A stretch of 64,000 nt of DNA from Psychromonas sp. L1A2 (GTDB taxonomy: Bacteria; Pseudomonadota; Gammaproteobacteria; Enterobacterales; Psychromonadaceae). Where the stretch lies: contig NZ_WUAG01000001.1 of NCBI RefSeq assembly GCF_009828855.1, positions 1-64,000 on the forward strand. The letters are read 5' to 3'. How positions within the stretch are numbered: position 1 is the first letter of the stretch; every line of letters starts with the position of its first letter. This document shows positions 1 through 12,653 of this stretch, in pieces. The notes beneath the pieces were generated by a model. That model was not told where the DNA came from and did not search any database. It saw only the letters and a list, made by a program, of their open reading frames with translations. Made by a program: the position numbers and the translations under genes.

Positions 1-3000
1 TTGATCCAATCGCAGATGACACGGTATTGGTTGCTGACTCAGCGACAACGAATGAAGACACGCCTGTGACGATTGATGTAGTCGCGAACGATACTGACGT
101 TGATAACGGCGAAGTATCCCCAGTTGATACCGTGACGCAAGGCACTAACGGCTCTGTGGCGATTAATGATGACGGCACGGTTACCTACACGCCGAATGCT
201 GATTTCAATGGCACCGATACGTTTACTTATACCAATGTCGATGGCAATACTGAAACGGTGACGGTCACGGTTGATCCAATCGCAGATGACACGGTATTAA
301 TCGCTGATAGCGCAACGACTAACGAAGACACACCGATTACGATTGATGTAGTCGCGAACGATACTGACGTCGATAACGGCGAAGTATCCCCAGTTGATAC
401 CGTGACGCAAGGCTCGAATGGTACAGTTGCGATCAACGATAATGGTACGGTAACTTACACACCGAATGCCGATTTCAATGGCACCGATACCTTTACTTAT
501 ACTAATGTCGATGGCAACACTGAAACGGTGACTGTGACGGTAGATCCAATTGCAGATGACACCGTATTAGTCGCTGATAGCGCAACGACTAACGAAGACA
601 CACCAATTATCATTGATGTAGTCGCGAACGATACTGACGTTGATAACGGTGAAGTATCCCCAGTTGATACAGTCACGCAAGGCTCGAATGGTACAGTTGC
701 GATCACGATGATGGTACGGTAACTTACACGCCAAATGCTGATTTTAATGGCACCGACACGTTCACTTATACTAATGTCGATGGCAACACTGAAACGGTGA
801 CTGTGACGGTAGATCCAATTGCAGATGACACCGTATTAGTCGCTGATAGCGCAACGACTAACGAAGACACACCAATTATCATTGATGTAGTCGCGAACGA
901 TACTGACGTTGATAACGGTGAAGTATCCCCAGTTGATACAGTCACGCAAGGCTCGAATGGTACAGTTGCGATCAACGATGATGGTACGGTAACTTACACG
1001 CCAAATGCCGATTTCAATGGCACCGATACGTTTACTTATACCAATGTCGATGGCAATACTGAAACGGTTACTGTGACGGTTGATCCAATCGCAGATGACA
1101 CGGTATTGGTTGCTGACTCAGCGACAACGAATGAAGACACGCCTGTGACGATTGATGTAGTCGCGAACGATACTGACGTTGATAATGGTGAAGTTTCACC
1201 GGTTGATACGGTCACGCAAGGCACTAACGGCGCTGTTGCGATTAACGATGATGGCACGGTAACTTATACGCCGAATGCTGATTTCAATGGCACGGACACG
1301 TTTACTTATACCAATGTCGATGGCAACACTGAAACGGTGACGGTCACGGTTGATCCAATCGCAGATGACACGGTATTAATCGCTGATAGCGCAACGACTA
1401 ACGAAGACACACCGATTACGATTGATGTAGTCGCGAACGATACTGACGTCGATAACGGCGAAGTATCCCCAGTTGATACCGTGACGCAAGGCTCGAATGG
1501 TACAGTTGCGATCAACGATAATGGTACGGTAACTTACACACCGAATGCCGATTTCAATGGCACCGATACCTTTACTTATACTAATGTCGATGGCAACACT
1601 GAAACGGTGACTGTGACGGTAGATCCAATTGCAGATGACACCGTATTAGTCGCTGATAGCGCAACGACTAACGAAGACACACCAATTATCATTGATGTAG
1701 TCGCGAACGATACTGACGTTGATAACGGTGAAGTATCCCCAGTTGATACAGTCACGCAAGGCTCGAATGGTACAGTTGCGATCAACGATGATGGTACGGT
1801 AACTTACACGCCAAATGCTGATTTTAATGGCACCGACACGTTCACTTATACTAATGTCGATGGCAACACTGAAACGGTGACTGTGACGGTAGATCCAATT
1901 GCAGATGACACCGTATTAGTCGCTGATAGCGCAACGACTAACGAAGACACACCAATTATCATTGATGTAGTCGCGAACGATACTGACGTTGATAACGGTG
2001 AAGTATCCCCAGTTGATACAGTCACGCAAGGCTCGAATGGTACAGTTGCGATCAACGATGATGGTACGGTAACTTACACGCCAAATGCCGATTTCAATGG
2101 CACCGATACGTTTACTTATACCAATGTCGATGGCAATACTGAAACGGTGACTGTGACGGTTGATCCAATCGCAGATGACACGGTATTGGTTGCTGACTCA
2201 GCGACAACGAATGAAGACACGCCTGTGACGATTGATGTTACGGCGAACGATACTGACGTTGATAACGGTGAAGTATCCCCCGTTGATACCGTGACACAAG
2301 GGTCGAATGGCACCGTGGCGATTAATGATGACGGCACGGTGACTTACACACCAAATGCCGATTTCAATGGCACGGATACGTTCACTTATACCAATGTCGA
2401 TGGCAATACTGAAACGGTGACTGTGACGGTTGATCCAATCGCAGATGACACGGTATTGGTTGCTGATAGCGCAACGACTAACGAAGATACACCAATCACC
2501 ATTGATGTAGTCGCGAATGATACTGACGTTGATAACGGTGAAGTTTCACCGGTTGATACCGTCACGCAAGGTGCTAACGGCGCGGTTGCGATCAACGATG
2601 ATGGCACCGTGACTTACACGCCGAATGCCGATTTCAATGGTACGGATACGTTTACTTATACCAATGTCGATGGCAACACTGAAACGGTGACGGTCACGGT
2701 TGATCCAATCGCAGATGACACCGTATTGGTTGCTGACTCAGCGACAACGAACGAAGATACACCAATCACCATTGATGTTACGGCGAATGATATTGACGTT
2801 GATAACGGTGAAGTTTCACCAGTTGATACGGTCACGCAAGGCACTAACGGCGCGGTTGCGATCAACGATGATGGCACCGTGACTTACACGCCAAATGCCG
2901 ATTTCAATGGTACCGATACCTTTACTTACACCAATGTCGATGGCAACACTGAAACGGTTACTGTCACGGTTGATCCAATCGCAGATGACACGGTATTAGT

Positions 3001-4045
3001 TGCTGATAGCGCAACAACGAACGAAGACACGCCGATTACGATTGATGTAGTCGCGAACGATACTGACGTCGATAACGGCGAAGTTTCACCGGTTGATACG
3101 GTCACGCAAGGCACTAACGGCACCGTGGCTATTAATGATGATGGTACGGTTACCTACACGCCAAATGCCGATTTCAATGGTACCGATACCTTTACTTACA
3201 CCAATGTTGATGGCAACACTGAAACCGTGACGGTCACGGTTGATCCAATTGCAGATGATACGGTATTGGTTGCTGACTCAGCGACAACGAACGAAGATAC
3301 ACCTGTGACGATTGATGTTACGGCGAACGATACTGACGTTGATAACGGTGAAGTATCCCCCGTTGATACCGTGACACAAGGGTCGAATGGCACCGTGGCG
3401 ATTAATGATGACGGCACGGTAACTTACACACCGAATGCCGATTTCAACGGTACGGATACGTTTACTTACACCAATGTCGATGGCAACACTGAAACCGTGA
3501 CGGTCACGATTGATCCAATTGCTGATGATACGGTATTAGTTGCTGACTCAGCGACAACGAATGAAGACACACCAATTACCATTGATGTAGTCGCGAATGA
3601 TACTGACGTTGATAACGGTGAAGTATCCCCAGTTGATACAGTCACGCAAGGCTCGAATGGTACCGTGGCGATCAACGATGACGGCACGGTAACCTACACA
3701 CCGAATGCCGATTTCAATGGTACCGATACCTTTACTTACACCAATGTCGATGGCAATACTGAAACGGTGACTGTGACGGTTGATCCAATTGCAGATGACA
3801 CCGTATTGGTTGCTGACTCAGCGACAACGAATGAAGACACACCGATTACGATTGATGTAGTCGCGAACGATACTGACGTTGATAACGGTGAAGTATCACC
3901 GGTTGATACCGTGACGCAAGGTGCTAACGGCACCGTCGCTATTAATGATGATGGTACGGTAACTTACACGCCGAATGCTGATTTCAATGGCACCGATACC
4001 TTTACTTACACCAATGTCGATGGCAACACTGAAACGGTCACTGTA
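1..4045 (+). repeat. About 15 tandem 270-bp repeats (90 codons each)
   Basis: The period is exactly 270 bp, except one interval of 269 bp that contains the single-base deletion near 705. Units differ by a few synonymous or conservative changes (for example IIIDVV, VTIDVV, VTIDVT, ITIDVT; TQGSNG, TQGTNG, TQGANG). A higher-order block of four units is duplicated: about 249-1068 and 1328-2148 look identical apart from that deletion. Arrays like this expand and contract by recombination and are easily mis-assembled. Confidence 0.95.
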
Positions 4046-7000
4046 ACTGTAAGCCCAGTTGAAGACCCAACTGAAATATTAGTCGGAAGTTCAGACTCTG
4101 ATCTAGGTGAAGTGACAGAAGATATCGATGTAACAACAGATAGTAAACTTACAGATAGTGGTACGTTAACATTCTCTGATGTTGATATTGAAGATAGTGA
4201 GAACTTCGAACCTACGATAGAGTTTTCACCAACAGAAGATGGAGATACTGCTCTAGGTGAGATTACTATTGACGTTGATGGTAATTGGACTTATGAAGTT
4301 GATAACAGCGCCGTACAGTTTTTAGGTGAAGGCGAAACAATCACAGAAGTTTATACCGTTACATTAAATGGTACGACGCACGATATCACTATTACTATTA
4401 ATGGTTCAGATGATCCGACAACAATTGAACCCGTCGGTACTGCATTTGAAAGAGGGTTCGTAACTGAAGATGTTAACGTCACTTCAGGACAACTTACAGA
4501 TGGTGGTCGATTCCAGTTCACCGATGCTGACGATTCGGATAGTGCTAGTTTTGATGCGAACGTTGCTTTTGTAAGTTCAACTTCAGGTACTGGACAACTG
4601 GGTACAATGACAATTACAGATGGCGGTGTTTGGTCATATGTAGTTGATAATAGCCTTGTGCAGTACTTAGATGATGGCGAACAAATAGTCGAAAACTTTG
4701 TGATCACTGTCAATGGTACGGAACAAGAGATTAGCGTATTTATTTTTGGGGCAGAAGATCCTACAGAAATCACTGTTAATTCATTAGTCGGCGATAGTGA
4801 TGTAGGTTCAGTAACTGAAGATACGGCTGATAGTGATGGAAAATTAACTGACTCAGGTACATTAACCTTTACTGATGTTGACACTACAGATAGTGAAAAC
4901 TTTGAACCTACCGTTGCATTTTCACCAACAAATATGGGTGATACAGCCTTAGGTGAAATGAGTATTGATGCAGATGGTAATTGGTCTTATGAAGTAGATA
5001 ACAGTGCAGTTCAATACTTAAATGACGGTGAAACATTAACAGAGGTTTATACCGTTACATTAAATGGTGTAACACAAGACATTACCGTTACCATTAATGG
5101 TGTAGACGATATATCAGTTGTTACGGGCGATACGGAAGGCGAAGTAACAGAAGACGATGATGCTTCAACCCTAACCGTATCAGGTGAGTTAGCATTAACG
5201 GATGTCGATACCGCCGATACAACTAGCTTCACAGCTGAAACTGTGACAGGTACTTACGGTGCAATAACTATTGGTGCAGATGGTAACTGGACGTATTCAG
5301 CAGATAATACACAAGCAGATATTCAAGATCTTGATGACGGTGATACCTTAACCGATATCATTACAGTTAACACTAGTGATGGAAACACTCAGGATATCGA
5401 AATCACTATTAATGGCGTGGACTATGCACCAACTGCCGTTGATGATACGGAAATGACCTACGCTACAACCATCCGTTTAGATGAACAACCTGAGTTTGGA
5501 ACAATGCAAGTCTCGGTTGATGGTGTGTGGGTTGATATGGTCGTTGGCGAAGAATATGACTCAGATTCTGAAGTACAATTTGTGCCAGATAAAGAAGCGA
5601 TTCAACTTAACTCAGTTGATATTGGAGTTGGTTCGTTCGGTGATGATGGTTCTTCAAGTTTTGTTGCTAGTGTGAGTGACTGGGGAACGGTTAATAGTGA
5701 CGGCACTGAAGTAACTGCAATAATTAATAATGCCACAATAACAACTTCTATAAGCACTACGAATGCCAACGATTCGCAAGTACTAAGGGCTTGGAATGGG
5801 GGGACACATACAGGTAACGGTATTGGTAATGGAGATGGCGCAGGGTTAAGCCAAGGAGAAACTCTGGTAATTGACATTGATGGTGAAAATATTAATGAAG
5901 TAACCTTTACACTTGATGGGTTAGGTGGTTTTTTTGATGAGTCGAGTAACAATGCAACCAAAGTATCTATTACAGCTTACTTTGAAGATGGGACCTCTGA
6001 AACACAATCTTCTTTTAGACAAAGTGGTAGTTATGTAGATACTTATACTTTTAGTTTTGACAACGAGTTACCGGTGGATTCTTTTGAATTAACAACATCG
6101 GGATCTAACGGTACCTATGTAGTACAAAATATGACGCTGTCTAGAACCGTCGCAGATGAAATTACGTTTACAAGAACACAGGCAGACGGTAGTGAAACCA
6201 CAGAAGTTATAGAGCTTGATCTTAACTATGATGATGCAAGTACCATTGTCGATGTAACAGGTAAAGTACCTGAAATAAATACATCTATTACCGAAGGCGA
6301 TATATTTACTGACGAAAACAGTTCAATCACTATCGATGTTTTATCTAATGATACAGATGATGATAATGACGAAATTACCATTACTCAAATCCAAGAACAA
6401 AGTGTCATTGACGGAGGAGATGCCGTAGATATTACAATAGGCGATATTGTAGTCGGTACAGGTCAGCTTGTTGATGGTGAAATCGTCTTTACGCCGAGCG
6501 AAGAATTAGGTGTTACGTTGAATGAAGGCGACTCTCAAACCTTTGAGATTGAATACACCATTAGTGATGGTACTGAAGTTGGTACAGCTTTAGCTACCGT
6601 ACGTGTTGATGGCGTTGACAGTATCATTATAGGAACGGATGGTGACGATACCTTAGTGGGTGGCGATGGTGATGATATGTTAACCGGTGGTTTAGGTAAT
6701 GACATATTAATTGGTGGTGACGGTGGCGATACTTATATATGGGAGTTTGATAGCAATGCTAACAACAATATTGATACCATTACTGATTTTGATATCGATG
6801 GTGAAGATGTCCTAGATTTAAGCGAACTACTTGTTGATGCAACTAGCGATACACTTGATTCATACCTTAATTTCTCTGTAGATACTGATGATGAAGGTGT
6901 CACAAATACAACGATAGAAGTGGTAAATGATGAAGTCACGCAATATATCGTGTTGGATGATGTTGATCTAGTTACTGAATACGGTAGTAACGATGTCACT

Positions 7001-7108
7001 ATTATTAATGGATTAATCAATGATGGTGCATTGATTGTTTCAGATGATTCGAGTGCCTATGCAAGTGACTCTGTGTCTGCAGATATAGATGAAACGACGA
7101 CAGATTAA
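1..7108 (+). CDS. Giant type I-secreted RTX adhesin, 3' part, frameshifted
   Basis: The gene runs in from the left edge, so the N-terminus is missing; about 2,370 codons are visible. From the left come about 15 tandem 90-residue cadherin-like (tandem-95/Big_9 type) units with [13 protein letters not shown] and [15 protein letters not shown] cores (to about 4045). Then four VCBS-type domains follow (about 4057-5430, each with TED...LTDSGTLTF and DGNW.Y cores), a more divergent stretch, and one more cadherin-like unit (about 6280-6615). Glycine/aspartate RTX nonapeptides (GGDGDD, GGLGND) lie at about 6630-6725. The C-terminus ([20 protein letters not shown]) resembles the VCA0849-type secretion target. 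Such proteins are exported by TolC/HlyB/HlyD-like systems and mediate surface attachment or biofilm. Reading frame 3 stops at 720-722 after a one-base deletion near 705; the downstream frame then stays open to 7108. The apparent start at 797 is an internal GTG codon. No secretion genes are in the window. Confidence 0.9.
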
Positions 7109-7549
7109 TCTTTAGTAATTACACATTAAGGACTTTAAGTTCTTAGTGTGTAAAATATTATTAATATTTAAAGCTTTACGCAGTGTCGTATCAAAATGAA
7201 TGTGAGTCTGATTTTTTGTAAGTATTAATCATTACAGTTTATATTTTTCATTTTGGTGTAATTTAAGCTATAAAGTAAGATTCTTTTTTATTAAAAGAAT
7301 AGTTTTTAAATAGCAATTTTTATTGAATATGAATTGGCTAATATTATTAAAGCAAGGCAATATAACTACTAGTTATTTTGTGAACGGTTATCTCGTGAAA
7401 TTTTTATAATATGCATAGTACTTCAGTTGATAAATACTCTAGATGATAGGTGAAATTTTGCAATGCAGATTTGGTTTTATGTTATTGATATAGGGTAATA
7501 ATTTTAAATTTTGGCATTGTTGGAACTTAACCGACATATACCTCAATAT
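7109..7549. other. Intergenic region between convergent adhesin and membrane-protein genes
   Basis: This AT-rich stretch separates the plus-strand adhesin from a minus-strand gene. An imperfect stem-loop at 7121-7151 (arms acacattaag and cttagtgtgt), followed by AT-rich sequence, is a plausible weak terminator for the adhesin. I see no gene or other strong signal in the rest. Confidence 0.45.
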
Positions 7550-7894
7550 TTAAAGTTCGAGTAACATCCCAATAAGTATAAAAAAGCCAATTGCCCAAAT
7601 AAAATATTCAATGATAAGAAAGCATTTCGTCAATGCAACCCAAAGGTGTCGGCCTTGATATTTTTCGGCCGCTTCCCATGCTCCTGACATGTATATTAAG
7701 TTATATGCTAGCGCTAATAGCGTAAACAGTATTAATTCTTGAGGAGTTATATTGGCCTTAAATAGATTGAATACATTGACTGTAATGAGATAAGTGATAT
7801 TAACTAATACGCCGTATAACCATACCGTTTTAGCTAAACCAAAATGGCCTTGATATAGTTTTCCAAAAAAATATTTTTGATTGCAGATCCCCAT
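7550..7894 (-). CDS. Small integral membrane protein of unknown function
   Basis: The product has 114 residues. I do not recognise the family. It shows about three hydrophobic segments (roughly residues 23-42, 52-70 and 90-112) and a hydrophilic loop with GAWEAAEKYQGRHLW. The ATG is preceded by a strong ribosome binding site (aaaggggg on the minus strand). It begins 11 bases after the tusA stop, so the two are probably co-transcribed, but no link to sulfur transfer can be read from the sequence. Confidence 0.7.
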   Translation of the reverse strand: MGICNQKYFFGKLYQGHFGLAKTVWLYGVLVNITYLITVNVFNLFKANITPQELILFTLLALAYNLIYMSGAWEAAEKYQGRHLWVALTKCFLIIEYFIWAIGFFILIGMLLEL

Positions 7895-7905
7895 TAATTC
7901 CCCCT

Positions 7906-8148
7906 TTATTTCAATCCCTTTTTAATTAAATAACGATACGGTATCGTCTCTACTTGTGCTTCTATTAGTTGATGTTCCATAAAGCGGCAAAAGCTTGGGA
8001 TATCTCTTGTTGTAGCAGGGTCGTCGGCAATAATCTCTAATAAGTCACCTGTTGCTAATTGTCTTACGGTTTTTCTGATCACCATTACTGGCTCTGGGCA
8101 GCGTAAACCTAATGCATCAAGCTGTTTGATTGTTGTATCGTTTGTCAT
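7906..8148 (-). CDS. tusA: Sulfurtransferase carrier TusA
   Basis: TusA accepts persulfide sulfur from the cysteine desulfurase IscS and passes it to the TusBCD/TusE relay for 2-thiouridine formation in tRNA. The 80-residue protein carries the family signature [13 protein letters not shown], with the sulfur-accepting cysteine in CPEP, then [12 protein letters not shown] and C-terminal YRYLIKKG, close to E. coli TusA over its full length. I chose the ATG at 8148 (MTNDTTIKQ) over a TTG four codons upstream because it matches the usual N-terminus. It is the first gene of a probable two-gene unit with the downstream membrane protein. Confidence 0.95.
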   Translation of the reverse strand: MTNDTTIKQLDALGLRCPEPVMVIRKTVRQLATGDLLEIIADDPATTRDIPSFCRFMEHQLIEAQVETIPYRYLIKKGLK

Positions 8149-8360
8149 GTTATTAACCAAGTCATACGTAAAAAGGGAATATTAACATAACCATTATTCT
8201 CTAAACCACTATTACTGAAATGATAAAAGCTATAAGGGATATTTATAAGTAAGGAATAGCATCTTCGAAATACTTTGGTTTTTAGCACAAACAATTAATG
8301 GAGAGCCGTTCAAAGGGAGTGTATTAGCTTTCTTTTCGTTCAGGTATTTTCAGGTTATAT

Positions 8361-8391
8361 GTTCAACTAACAATGTGTTTGTTAGTTGAAC
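8361..8391. terminator. Perfect 13-bp stem-loop downstream of the lipoprotein gene
   Basis: The arms gttcaactaacaa and ttgttagttgaac pair perfectly around a 5-base loop. It lies 23-53 bases beyond the stop of the minus-strand lipoprotein gene, so transcription termination or 3'-end protection is likely. There is no clear T tract on either strand, so it is not a textbook intrinsic terminator. Confidence 0.5.
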
Positions 8392-8413
8392 TGTTTGTCG
8401 TTTAGGTAATTGC

Positions 8414-9412
8414 TTATTTATTAACTGTTGTTCTTAATAATATTTTATTATCTAAATTTAAATTCGCAGACCAAATGAATTGAGCATCGTTGTTTGAGTC
8501 ATCAAAAATATCAGTGAAGTTAGTGTATGACTTTTTATTATCAACTCCGACTGTATCGTTAGTGAAGGTCTTTGCTACTGGCCATTGGCTATCGTCAAAA
8601 CCTTGTTGTTGCCAATCTGTTGGTATTGTCCAATGTACGCCATAAAGTTGTGATGCATCATCAGTACCTTGAATAGTACAGTTTGTAGATAAACGTGCAG
8701 AGCCTGATTCAGACAAACAACTTAGATCTGAAATAGGCGAGGTATAATAGTTTTGTGCTTTCCAATCTCCATCTGTTATCGCGATGGTTTGATTACTTTC
8801 ATCTTTAAACACGGCAACAAAACCACCATCACCCGGATGTGCTTTAGTACCACGATTCGCTTCTGTTCCTGTACCTAAGTTTTCTTCCCAGTCTACGGCT
8901 AGCACTGCTATATCAAAGGGTTTATTCACTTTAAATTGAATGATGTTGGAGTTGAATTCAGTGAAAGGAATTGGATCTTTACCAACAGCGATACCATTGA
9001 TGTACATTTCAAAGTAGTTATCAGCAAATATGTAAGCGGTAACCACTTCACCATCTGCATCTACCTCTACAACATTGTTTTTATTTAATGCGGCAAGTGC
9101 TGCTTGTGCATTAGGGTACTGATGACCATAGTCATTATAGAGGTCGGGTGCGATAGGGAAGTTGTCGTTTGTATAATTAACCACTGCGGGTACAGCCCAT
9201 GTAGCTTGGTCATTGATGCTAGTAATAGTGCCAAGTGCCGCTACACGACGACCTTCAGGAAATAAATTAGTTTCAGTCGTTTTTGCAATACCTTGAGTCA
9301 ATGAACCTGTACCTTTGTAATCACTTACTTTAGTCATCGCAGCAGTACTTTCACCGCAACCTTGTAAAAGTAGTGTTAAGCAGATGAATATTGAACTTAA
9401 ATAGTATTTCAT
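8414..9412 (-). CDS. Predicted outer-membrane or periplasmic lipoprotein, unknown function
   Basis: The product has 332 residues. The N-terminus MKYYLSSIFICLTLLLQGC is a signal peptide with a lipobox (LQGC, lipidated Cys19). The mature part is soluble, rich in Asn, Asp, Thr and Trp, with segments such as YIFADNYFEMYINGIAVG and WTIPTDWQQQGFDDSQWP. These are reminiscent of the galactose-binding-like beta-sandwich region seen in secreted carbohydrate-related proteins, but I cannot assign a family. Four cysteines sit in two mid-protein clusters. It stands alone, with large gaps on both sides. Confidence 0.75.
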   Translation of the reverse strand: MKYYLSSIFICLTLLLQGCGESTAAMTKVSDYKGTGSLTQGIAKTTETNLFPEGRRVAALGTITSINDQATWAVPAVVNYTNDNFPIAPDLYNDYGHQYPNAQAALAALNKNNVVEVDADGEVVTAYIFADNYFEMYINGIAVGKDPIPFTEFNSNIIQFKVNKPFDIAVLAVDWEENLGTGTEANRGTKAHPGDGGFVAVFKDESNQTIAITDGDWKAQNYYTSPISDLSCLSESGSARLSTNCTIQGTDDASQLYGVHWTIPTDWQQQGFDDSQWPVAKTFTNDTVGVDNKKSYTNFTDIFDDSNNDAQFIWSANLNLDNKILLRTTVNK

Positions 9413-9822
9413 GATTTAAATTTCCTTATGCTAATGAGCTATAAATAAACCATAGTGTGTTTTTAAAGTACTGTCGAAGAACGACTCTTTAACAATCACT
9501 AATATGAATTATGCTTAAAATAGCATAGTGAAATAAGTTAAATGTGTGGCAAAAAAGGAGTTTAAGTCTTTATAGTAAAATTTCAGATCGAGCTGAGGTT
9601 ATTTGTTGAAGCTAGAAAACAACTTAATTGCAATATGGAAATGCTTTTTAGGTGTGAGGTGTATATTTGCTTGAAACAGTATTCTTGTAAGAAGCTTAAC
9701 GTCATTTTTATAGTTTTATTGGATCATAAAAACAACGTTAAACCTATTTAATCAACATACTTGATAAGAGCACAATCTTAATAAGCCAAAGCGTTATATA
9801 AATCGTGCTGCTTTAGTGTGTC
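9413..9822. other. Intergenic region between ppc end and lipoprotein start
   Basis: About 410 bases separate two minus-strand genes. The sequence is AT-rich. It must hold the lipoprotein promoter, but no convincing promoter, operator, terminator or short reading frame stands out. Confidence 0.4.
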
Positions 9823-12465
9823 TTAACCTGTATTACGAAGACCGGCTGCAATACCTGCAATAGTTACCATTAATGCTTGGTCAATATCTGGGTTGATAGT
9901 CTCATTTTGCTCACATGAACGTGAACGAGATAACAACTCAGCTTGCAACATGTTTAATGGGTCAACATACGGGTTACGCAGGTTAATCGACTCTTTAATC
10001 CATGGTTGCTCTTGCATTAACTTGTGGTCTGGAATCGTTTCTAATACGACTTCACGAGTTAGTTTAAGGTTGTCACGTAAACGCTGACCTAATGGCCATA
10101 GCTCTTTAGGCACTAAACGCTCTTCATAGAATCGAGTTAACTCTTCATCTGCTTTCATGAATACCATTTCAAACATTTCTAAACGGGTGTGGAAGAAAGG
10201 CCAGTTAACGTACATTTCTTGTAACAGCTCTTTTTTACCTTCGTCTAACAATGTTTTTAATGATGTACCTGCACCTAACCATGCTGGAAGCATTAAGCGG
10301 TTTTGACTCCAAGCGAAAATCCATGGAATAGCACGTAGGCTTTCTACACCACCATTTGCTTTACGTTTCGCAGGGCGACTACCTAATGCTAATTTACCTA
10401 GCTCAAGTTCTGGTGTTACGCTACGGAAGTAAGGAACGAAATCTGGTTCTTCACGAACAAAGAAGCGATATTCTTCACAAGACTGTTCTGCAAATTGCTG
10501 CATTAAGTCGCGCCATTCTTGTTTTGGTGCTGGTGGCGGCAGTAAGTTTGCTTCCAATATTGCAGCGGTATAGATGTTTAGGCTATTAATCGCTACTTTT
10601 GGTAAGCCGAATTTAAAGCGGATCATTTCGCCTTGCTCTGTTACACGTAAACCACCTTTTAATGAACCTGGAGGTTGTGATAATAATGCTTGTTGTGCTG
10701 GCGCACCGCCACGACCAATTGTGCCGCCACGTCCGTGGAACAAGACTAATTGAATGTCGTTTTCTTCACTGATTTTGATCAATGCTTCTTGTGATGTGTA
10801 TTGCGCCCAGTTCGCTGCCATTACGCCGGCATCTTTTGCTGAGTCAGAATAACCAATCATTACGTGTTGTTCACCGTTAATGTAACCACGGTACCAGTCA
10901 ACAGCGTATAAACGTTGCATAACGTCAGCGGCATTGTTTAAGTCATCTAGCGTTTCAAATAGTGGTGCAACTGGAATGCGGAATGGGCATCCCACTTCTT
11001 TTAGTAATAGCTGTACTGCTAATACATCAGATGCTTCACGTGCCATTGAAATGATATAAATACCTAATGCTTCTGGATCGGTTTGAGCCACCACTTTACA
11101 GGTATCTAATACTTCTTGTACTTCAGCAGAGGGTTCCCATGATGTTGGTATCAATGGACGTTTGCTGTTCAGCTCTTGTAGTAAGAAGGCTTGTTTGTCT
11201 TCTTCGCTCCATGCATTGTAATCACCAATGCCTAAGTAGCGTGTTAGTTCAGATAATGTATCACCGTGACGTTCGCCATCTTGACGAATATCTAATTTAA
11301 CTAAGTTTACACCGAAACAGTTTACTCGACGGATAATGTCTAATAGTAAACCGTTAGCAATTGAGCTCATGCCCATCTTAGTCAGTGATCGATAACATAA
11401 CTCTAAAGGCTCTTTAAGCTGTTTAGTGCTGATGATGATATCTTTCGCTGTGCTGTTATGACCTTGAAGCGTTGCACTTAAAGCGGTTAATGTTTCTTTA
11501 AGCTCAGTGCGCAATTTGCGTAAAACAACGCGGTAAGGTTCATCTGCATCTTCACCAACAAAGGCACGTAATACAGGATCACAGTTATCCATTGATAACT
11601 CTTTAGTCAGCTGTTGAATATCTTCAAGATATAAGCTCACCGCTACCCAACGGCTAGTAATCAATACTTCTTTTGTAACTTTCGCTGTTACGAATGGGTT
11701 ACCGTCACGGTCTCCGCCCATCCATGAAGTGAATTTGATTGGTGAAGCGTCAAGCGGTAATGAAATGCCTAATCCGTCTTCTAGTGTTTTATCAAGTTCA
11801 CGTACATATTGTGGTACTGCTTCCCACAGACTGTTTTCAATAACTGCGAAGCCCCATTTAGCTTCATCAACGGGTGTTGGGCGGTTTTTACGAATGTCGT
11901 TTGTGTGCCAAGCTTGAGTGATTAGTTGCTCAAGGCGAACTAAAAGCTGGTCACGTTCTTTATCTGAAATATCAGTGAGTTCTAATAGTGTTAAACATTT
12001 ATTAATCGCGGCGTATTTATGAATTAATGTACGACGAGTGATTTCTGTTGGATGTGCTGTTAATACCATATCCATGTGCAGTTCAGCGACTGATTTGCGC
12101 ATTTCATCTTCAGAAACGTCGCTGTTTTTGAGTTTAACGATGAGCTCTTGTAGCGGGTCTGGTGCACAAACGTCACCATCACAATGGCGAGAAATGCCGT
12201 GAAATTGTTCTGCAATATTAGCTAGATTTAAGAAGTGAGTGAAGGCACGCGCTACAGGGAGTAGTTCGTTGTCGCTTAGATTAGACAATACATCAATTAA
12301 GCGTTCTCCATCTTGGCTATTACCAGAACGAGATGATTTAGAAAGCTGACGTATGGTTTCAATTTTTTCAAGGAAAGGTTCACCTAAATGGTCACTAATA
12401 CTCTTACCAAGTAATTGTCCTAATAAACTAACGTTACTACGTAAGTTTGCATATGTTTCTGTCAT
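9823..12465 (-). CDS. ppc: Phosphoenolpyruvate carboxylase
   Basis: This enzyme adds bicarbonate to phosphoenolpyruvate to make oxaloacetate, replenishing the TCA cycle. The 880-residue length is normal for the bacterial enzyme (E. coli 883). Catalytic landmarks are visible: VLTAHPTE with His at about residue 138, [13 protein letters not shown], the [12 protein letters not shown] loop, and the C-terminal end ...[11 protein letters not shown]. The start is supported by alignment of [16 protein letters not shown] with the family N-terminus. It is monocistronic, with argE upstream on the same strand about 190 bases away. Allosteric control by aspartate and acetyl-CoA is known for the family but not visible here. 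Confidence 0.98.
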   Translation of the reverse strand: MTETYANLRSNVSLLGQLLGKSISDHLGEPFLEKIETIRQLSKSSRSGNSQDGERLIDVLSNLSDNELLPVARAFTHFLNLANIAEQFHGISRHCDGDVCAPDPLQELIVKLKNSDVSEDEMRKSVAELHMDMVLTAHPTEITRRTLIHKYAAINKCLTLLELTDISDKERDQLLVRLEQLITQAWHTNDIRKNRPTPVDEAKWGFAVIENSLWEAVPQYVRELDKTLEDGLGISLPLDASPIKFTSWMGGDRDGNPFVTAKVTKEVLITSRWVAVSLYLEDIQQLTKELSMDNCDPVLRAFVGEDADEPYRVVLRKLRTELKETLTALSATLQGHNSTAKDIIISTKQLKEPLELCYRSLTKMGMSSIANGLLLDIIRRVNCFGVNLVKLDIRQDGERHGDTLSELTRYLGIGDYNAWSEEDKQAFLLQELNSKRPLIPTSWEPSAEVQEVLDTCKVVAQTDPEALGIYIISMAREASDVLAVQLLLKEVGCPFRIPVAPLFETLDDLNNAADVMQRLYAVDWYRGYINGEQHVMIGYSDSAKDAGVMAANWAQYTSQEALIKISEENDIQLVLFHGRGGTIGRGGAPAQQALLSQPPGSLKGGLRVTEQGEMIRFKFGLPKVAINSLNIYTAAILEANLLPPPAPKQEWRDLMQQFAEQSCEEYRFFVREEPDFVPYFRSVTPELELGKLALGSRPAKRKANGGVESLRAIPWIFAWSQNRLMLPAWLGAGTSLKTLLDEGKKELLQEMYVNWPFFHTRLEMFEMVFMKADEELTRFYEERLVPKELWPLGQRLRDNLKLTREVVLETIPDHKLMQEQPWIKESINLRNPYVDPLNMLQAELLSRSRSCEQNETINPDIDQALMVTIAGIAAGLRNTG

Positions 12466-12653
12466 CGTTCTTCCTTATTATTGTAATCAAATTACATTTT
12501 TTATAGTGGAGTTAAATAAAATACCATAATCAAGAGGCTAGTCAATTTAGGCTCTCTTACACCTTACTATCTACATTGTTGAAATTGTTATACTCGTTAC
12601 TTTGTTAGACGCATGGTTAAACACGTTGTAACGAGGTACCAATATTTATTACT

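Noticed and set aside
227-3933. Periodic minus-strand reading frames of about 70 codons every 270 bp
   Set aside because: They are antisense to the repeat-coding strand and recur only because the repeat recurs.
9413-9822. Possible CRISPR or small gene in the gap
   Set aside because: No regularly spaced repeats and no supported reading frame; no CRISPR array or cas gene was seen anywhere in the window.
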